A stretch of 64,000 nt of DNA, taken from assembly GCF_030823375.1 (NCBI RefSeq), contig NZ_JAUSXB010000001.1:4154001-4218000 (forward strand), read 5' to 3'. Numbering within the stretch: the first letter of the stretch is position 1; each line of letters begins with the position of its first letter. Both the position numbers and the translations under genes were made by a program. Below the pieces are notes generated by a model. It saw only the letters and a list, made by a program, of their open reading frames with translations, made no database searches and was not told the DNA's origin. The DNA is from Pseudarthrobacter siccitolerans. GTDB taxonomy: Bacteria; Actinomycetota; Actinomycetes; Actinomycetales; Micrococcaceae. This document shows, one piece after another, positions 59,242 through 64,000 of this stretch.

Positions 59242-62200
59242 GTGAAATTTCGCAGACCCGCGCGCTCAAACAGGCCGGCAACGTCTGGCGGACACTTCCG
59301 TTCGCGACGGCTCATTGGCAGCACTGCGTTTGGTGCCGCCGTTGCTGTGGTGGTGACGGGTGCTGTGTTGTATCCGGGGTTTAAGACCGCTGAGGTGGAG
59401 TTGAACGATGGCGGTGTGTGGGTGGTGTCGAAGTCCAGGAATGCGGTGGGGCGGTTGAATTATCCTTCGCGGGTCCTGGATGGGGCGGTGACGCCGGCGT
59501 CGACGACGTTCGACATTCTGCAGGATGCGGGGGAGGTGTTTGTGGATGATGAGTCTGGTTCGACGCTGAACCAGGTGTCTCCTGCGAATATGCGGCTGGG
59601 CGGGGATAAGCAGTTGCCGGGGGCCGCTGATGTGAGTTTTGGTTCCGGGGTGATTTCGGTGACTGATGCTGCTTCGGGGAAGGTGTGGGCGGTGTCGCCG
59701 TCCACGGTTAACGGGTTTGATGAGGAAGCGTCCGAGCCGGTGCTGGTGGGTTCGGAAGGCATTGTTTCAGCGGTTGGCGGGGATGACCGGATCTACTCGG
59801 CGGATCCGAAGTCCGGTGTGGTGACGGTGACGGGTGTTGATGCCGATGGTGCGGTGACGTCCTCGGAGTCTGAGACCTGGGCGGAGCTGAAGGGTGGCGG
59901 GGATCTGCAGATCACGGTGGTGGGGGATAAGCCGGTGGTTCTGGATGCGGCGGCGGGGAAGCTGTTGTTGCCGGGCGGCAAGCGGCTGCAGTTGGATAAT
60001 GCCCGCGAGGCCAGGCTGCAGCAGGGCGGTGCGGCCAGTGACTTTGTCGCAATTTCCACGCAGAAGGCGTTGTTGAAGCAGCCCCTCGACGGCGGCACGG
60101 CGAAAACGGTGGCGTTCGACGGCGAAGGCGTGCCGGCTGCGCCTGTCCAGTTGGGCGGGTGTGTCCACGCGGCCTGGTCGGGGGTGAACAAGTACGTCCG
60201 TGACTGCACGAACGACGTGGACGACAAGAACGTGGACGTTCCCAAGGCGAGTGCGTCGCCGTTGTATGTGTTCCGGGTGAACCGGGACCTGGTGGTGCTG
60301 AACGATGTGAATTCGGGCAATGTGTGGCTGGTGAACCAGAACATGCAGCTGGTCAACAACTGGGACGACGTTATCCCGCCCAAGGAAACATCCGACGACG
60401 CCGACAAGGACTCCGCCGACGAAGTCCAGCAGACCGTGCTGCCGGACCGCACCAAACCCAACAGCGCCCCCGTGCCCAAACCCGACACTTTCGGGGTACG
60501 TGCAGGCAGGACTGTGATACTGCCCGTCCTTGACAACGACACCGACCCCGACGGCGATATCCTCACCGTGCGTGCCCCCGATCCGATCAGGTCCGGTGTC
60601 CTTGCCCCGATCTACGGTTCCACCGGCTTCCAGGTCAGCGTCCCTTCGGACAAAACCGGGTCCGAGACCTTCAAATACACGGTGGACGACGGCCGGGGCC
60701 TGAGCGCTTCCTCCGACGTCACGCTCAATATCGTGCCGCCGGGGGAGAACTCGGCCCCGCGGCAGAAGCCGAACCGCAATACCACCCTGGTGGTGCAGGC
60801 CGGCAAAAGTGTCACCCAGAACATCCTCACCGATTGGATCGATCCCGACGGCGACGATCTGTATGTAGTCGCCGCTACGGGCAGCGATCCTCGGGACCAG
60901 GTCAAAGTCCGGCCCGACGGACTGCTCACCTTCCAGGACGCCGGCACTGAGCCCGGCCGCAAGGTGGTCACCATGACGGTTTCCGACGGCGAGTCCACTA
61001 CGGAAGGCAAGGTGACGGTAGACGTGCGCGGCCCCGGCGGGTTGCCGCCGGTCGCAAATGCGGACCACGTGGTGGCCGTCGCAGGCGTCGACACGGTGAT
61101 TGCACCACTGAAGAACGACTCGGACCCGCAAGGGGGTGCGCTCCGCCTCGCCCAAGTCACCCCGGACGGCAACTCCACAGCCACCATGGGGGCGGACCAG
61201 CAGACCTTCACCTTCAACTCCGCATCCGTGGGCTCCCATTACGTGGCGTACCTGGTGACCAACGGCCCCGCCAGCGCGCAGCAGCTGGTCCGGGTGGACG
61301 TGGTTTCCGGGGACGGGGACAGCGCCCCCGTGGCGGTGCGCGACGTAGCACTGCTGCCCAGCGGCGGAACCGTGCTGGTGGACGTCCTCGGCAACGACTC
61401 GGACCCCTCCGGCGGGGTGCTGGTGGTGCAGTCCGTCACTGCTGCTGACGGGTTGCCGGTCAATTTTTCTGTGCTGGACCACTCAGTGATCCGGATTACG
61501 GACATCCGCGCGCAGGGCCAACTTAACGTCAAGTACACGATCTCGAACGGCAAGTCCTCGGCCAGCGGCGACATCGCAGTCCTGGTGGTTCCGGCCCCGG
61601 CAAAGCTCCAGGCTCCGCAAGCGAAACCGGATGAAGTGTCGGTCCGGGTGGGAGACGTGGTGACCATCCCTGTCCTCGAGAACGACTCCGACCCCAACGG
61701 CGGAAAGCTCGCGCTTGAGCCGGCGTTGGCACAGAAGCCCGACGAGGCCGACGGACGGATGTTCCAGGCCGGCGACACGCTGCGCTTCATCGCCGGAGAC
61801 GTGCCCAAGACCGTCTACGCGATTTACAAGGTGACCAACGAATCCGGCCAGTCGGATTCACAACAGGTGACCATCCGCATCCGCGCCCGCGACGACGAGC
61901 GGAACACCCGTCCGGAGCCGAAGAACCTCACCGCCCGTGTGGTCTCCGGAATGGTGGTCCGGATCCCGGTGCCGTTGGACGGCATCGATTCGGACGGCGA
62001 TTCCGTACAGCTGATCGGGGTGGACAAAGCCCCCGCCATGGGCACGGCCGTGGCCAAGGACGGCTACCTCGAATTCACCGCAACGGGCACGGCGGCCGGG
62101 ACAGATACCTTCACGTACCGCGTCCGGGACCGGATCAGCGCCGAGAACACCGGCACGGTGATTGTGGGGATCGCACCTCCCGAAGCCAACAACCAGAAAC

Positions 62201-64000
62201 CCATCGCCGTGGACGATTCCGTTGACGTCCGACCTGGACGCAAGATCGCCGTCGACGCACTCAGCAACGATTCAGACCCCGACGGCGACCCCATCGGGCT
62301 CGTCTCCAACGCCCTCGAAGCCCCGGCTGAACTTGGCGTCGACACTGCTGACGGCAGGGTAGTGCTCACAGCTCCCGGCACCGCCGGCAATGCGAACGTC
62401 AGTTACAAGATCCAGGACGACAAAAAAGCCCAGGGCGGTGCAGTGATCCGTGTCAGGGTCAGCCCCGACGCCGCCCTCAAGGCTCCGCTGGCGAAGGACG
62501 ATGTCATCTCTCCAGCTGAGACGCTGGGCAAGTCCGCCGTTGACGTGCCGGTCCTGAAGAACGATTCGGACCCCGACGGCGTGGCCGCGGATCTGAAGAT
62601 CAGCCTGCCGGACGGCAACCCGAATGCGCGCCTGAGCGGCGACGGCAACGTTGTGGTCAGCCTCGCGCCGGGAGACCAGTTGGTCCCCTACACCGTCACC
62701 GACGTTGACGGCCAGAGCGCCACGGCGGTCATCTGGGTGCCCGGCCAAGGTGAACAGCACCCCACCCTGGCCCGCACCGACGTCGTGGAAGTGATGGCCG
62801 GCAAGGAAATCAACCTCGACCTCAGTGAGTACGTTAAGGTCCGCGAAGGGCGTTCACCCCAGATCACGCAGGCGGACAAGGTCCGCGTCCAGGGCGCTGA
62901 CACCCGGAACGTCATCGCCGGAAACGGCGACGCCCTGCGCTACGCGGCGCTCAAGGACTACGTGGGCCCGGGCTCCGTGACGTTCGAAGTGACGGACGGG
63001 TCCGGCCCGGAAGATCCGCAGGGCCTGAAATCCACCCTGACCATCATCACCCGGGTGATCCCGGACCCGGCAGCAAACCATGAGCCCACATTCAGCGGAA
63101 CCGACCTTGAGGTGCCGAAGGCCGAAACGGCCAGCCTGGAACTGGGCAACCTGGCCACGGACGTGGACGCCGGAGACCAGGAGAAGCTCAAATTTGAGTT
63201 GGACGGGACTACGCCCGAAGGCTTTACCGCAACCATTGAGGGGCAGACGCTCAAAGTCAGTGCCGCAGCGGGCTTGTCCGCGGGCCGTAGGGGAAGCATC
63301 CCGCTGAAGGTCACGGACGGCCGCTCGGAACCGGTCAAGGCTTCGGTAACGGCCACCGTTGTAGCCTCCAACAGGCCGCTCCCCACAGCCAGTGAAGACG
63401 CTATCGACAAGGCAAACGCCGGCCGGGCGGAGACGATCAACGTCCTTGCCAACGACTTCAATCCCTTCAGCGACACCCCGCTGAAGATCGTTTCGGTCAG
63501 TGTCGAAACGGGCTCCGCCGCCGGGCAGCCGGTCAGTAGCGGAGATTCCGTCACGGTGACGCCCGCCGAGGGATTCAAGGGTGTTTTGGTGCTCCGCTAC
63601 ACCGTCTCGGACAAGACCGACGACCCCTCCCGCCAGGCGAACGGCCGCGTCAGGATCACGGTCCGGGACAAGCCGGACGCGCCCTCGGCTCCCACCGCCA
63701 CAGATGTGCGCAGCCGGACTGCGGTGCTCAAGTGGGCCCCGCCGTCGGATAACGGGGCAACGATCACCGGATACACGGTCCGGTCCAACAACGGCTTCGA
63801 GCAAAAGTGCGCCACCACCACCTGCACGCTCAGCGGGCTCACCAACGACGTGAAGTATGTCTTCACGGTGATTGCCACCAACGAGGTCGGCGACTCCCAG
63901 CCGTCTGCGCAGTCCAACGAAATCCGCCCCGACGAAAAGCCGTCCCCGCCCGAGGCGCCCACGGTGAAGGCCGGCGACACCAACATGGTCATCAACTGGG
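59242..64000 (+). CDS. giant membrane-anchored Ig/cadherin-like and FN3 repeat protein (partial, runs off the end)
   Basis: Open from GTG 59242 to the window end: 1,586 codons without a stop. Residues 1-23 are basic and 24-44 form a single transmembrane anchor. About 45-370 resemble a beta-propeller (GVWVVSKSRNAVGRLN, GKVWAVSPSTVNG, NVWLVNQNMQLVNNW). From about 410 there are some nine repeats of roughly 95 residues marked NDSDPxGG or NDTDPDGD, cadherin-like Ca-binding signs. A fibronectin type III domain begins near 1490 (RTAVLKWAPPSDNGATITGY). Related actinobacterial proteins often precede MoxR-DUF58-transglutaminase genes. Likely an extracellular envelope protein. GGGGAAACAACATC precedes the start. 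Confidence 0.88.
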   Translation, partial: MKFRRPARSNRPATSGGHFRSRRLIGSTAFGAAVAVVVTGAVLYPGFKTAEVELNDGGVWVVSKSRNAVGRLNYPSRVLDGAVTPASTTFDILQDAGEVFVDDESGSTLNQVSPANMRLGGDKQLPGAADVSFGSGVISVTDAASGKVWAVSPSTVNGFDEEASEPVLVGSEGIVSAVGGDDRIYSADPKSGVVTVTGVDADGAVTSSESETWAELKGGGDLQITVVGDKPVVLDAAAGKLLLPGGKRLQLDNAREARLQQGGAASDFVAISTQKALLKQPLDGGTAKTVAFDGEGVPAAPVQLGGCVHAAWSGVNKYVRDCTNDVDDKNVDVPKASASPLYVFRVNRDLVVLNDVNSGNVWLVNQNMQLVNNWDDVIPPKETSDDADKDSADEVQQTVLPDRTKPNSAPVPKPDTFGVRAGRTVILPVLDNDTDPDGDILTVRAPDPIRSGVLAPIYGSTGFQVSVPSDKTGSETFKYTVDDGRGLSASSDVTLNIVPPGENSAPRQKPNRNTTLVVQAGKSVTQNILTDWIDPDGDDLYVVAATGSDPRDQVKVRPDGLLTFQDAGTEPGRKVVTMTVSDGESTTEGKVTVDVRGPGGLPPVANADHVVAVAGVDTVIAPLKNDSDPQGGALRLAQVTPDGNSTATMGADQQTFTFNSASVGSHYVAYLVTNGPASAQQLVRVDVVSGDGDSAPVAVRDVALLPSGGTVLVDVLGNDSDPSGGVLVVQSVTAADGLPVNFSVLDHSVIRITDIRAQGQLNVKYTISNGKSSASGDIAVLVVPAPAKLQAPQAKPDEVSVRVGDVVTIPVLENDSDPNGGKLALEPALAQKPDEADGRMFQAGDTLRFIAGDVPKTVYAIYKVTNESGQSDSQQVTIRIRARDDERNTRPEPKNLTARVVSGMVVRIPVPLDGIDSDGDSVQLIGVDKAPAMGTAVAKDGYLEFTATGTAAGTDTFTYRVRDRISAENTGTVIVGIAPPEANNQKPIAVDDSVDVRPGRKIAVDALSNDSDPDGDPIGLVSNALEAPAELGVDTADGRVVLTAPGTAGNANVSYKIQDDKKAQGGAVIRVRVSPDAALKAPLAKDDVISPAETLGKSAVDVPVLKNDSDPDGVAADLKISLPDGNPNARLSGDGNVVVSLAPGDQLVPYTVTDVDGQSATAVIWVPGQGEQHPTLARTDVVEVMAGKEINLDLSEYVKVREGRSPQITQADKVRVQGADTRNVIAGNGDALRYAALKDYVGPGSVTFEVTDGSGPEDPQGLKSTLTIITRVIPDPAANHEPTFSGTDLEVPKAETASLELGNLATDVDAGDQEKLKFELDGTTPEGFTATIEGQTLKVSAAAGLSAGRRGSIPLKVTDGRSEPVKASVTATVVASNRPLPTASEDAIDKANAGRAETINVLANDFNPFSDTPLKIVSVSVETGSAAGQPVSSGDSVTVTPAEGFKGVLVLRYTVSDKTDDPSRQANGRVRITVRDKPDAPSAPTATDVRSRTAVLKWAPPSDNGATITGYTVRSNNGFEQKCATTTCTLSGLTNDVKYVFTVIATNEVGDSQPSAQSNEIRPDEKPSPPEAPTVKAGDTNMVINW

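Noticed and set aside
59767..61482. 571-residue antisense frame over the giant repeat protein
   Set aside because: The plus frame has repeats, a membrane anchor and family motifs; the antisense frame has low-complexity composition. It is listed only because the real frame has no stop before the window ends.
1..64000. Mobile elements, CRISPR arrays, phage genes or antiphage systems
   Set aside because: No transposase, integrase, cas gene, spaced direct-repeat array or toxin-antitoxin pair could be recognised in any frame.

Overview
The window is 64 kb of high-GC chromosome from an actinobacterium, most probably a member of the Micrococcaceae close to Arthrobacter/Pseudarthrobacter. This rests on gene content and order (ispE, an ABC-F gene, tRNA-Gln, glmU, prs, rplY, pth, mfd), frequent GTG starts, a separate acyl-CoA carboxylase epsilon subunit, GlnR-like operators, an NnaR-type HemD/winged-helix regulator, and several probably leaderless promoters. 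I saw no insertion sequence, prophage, CRISPR array or rRNA operon.

Layout. 1-7.8 kb: housekeeping block (end of a probable rsmA, ispE, an ABC-F ATPase, tRNA-Gln(UUG), glmU, prs, rplY and a pth broken by one extra G). 7.9-13.3 kb: two overlapping giant LuxR-type ATPase regulators; the second appears to start at CTG. 13.3-15.6 kb: a highly palindromic spacer, then sufS-sufU. 15.6-17.9 kb (minus strand): two small proteins of unknown function and an SDR-DUF2867 gene also broken by an extra base in a G run. 18.1-22.6 kb: mfd and a membrane metal-dependent hydrolase. 22.8-40.2 kb: a nitrate/nitrite assimilation region. It has narK-nasA-nasB-like in one tight operon, nirB-cobA-nnaR in another, nirD divergent from nirB, and a small NirB-like flavoprotein with its own nirB-like operator. 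deoC, a phosphohexomutase, a purine nucleoside phosphorylase and an LpdA-type flavoprotein lie between them. 40.5-45.1 kb: an MHS transporter, an amidotransferase, an NTF2-like protein and the biotin carboxylase/BCCP subunit. 45.2-51.4 kb: maf, MMPL exporter with TetR repressor, a secreted helical protein and a DAACS symporter. 51.8-57.4 kb: a DUF885 peptidase-like protein, accE-accD, an HSDL2-like SDR and birA. 57.4-64 kb: a PH-domain membrane protein, a class III nucleotide cyclase, and the first 1,586 codons of a giant membrane-anchored Ig/cadherin-like/FN3 protein that runs off the end.

How the parts work together. NarK imports nitrate, NasA with the NasB-like flavoprotein reduces it to nitrite, and NirBD reduces nitrite to ammonium using siroheme. 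CobA makes the siroheme precursor, and NnaR plus presumably GlnR control the set through 5-n6-5 spaced half-sites upstream of nirB, the small flavoprotein and narK. The biotin carboxylase, carboxyltransferase, epsilon subunit and BirA form a second functional group; both carboxylase promoters carry a shared TGTAG-N5-CTACA palindrome. The two single-base frameshifts in G homopolymers look like consensus errors until read data say otherwise.
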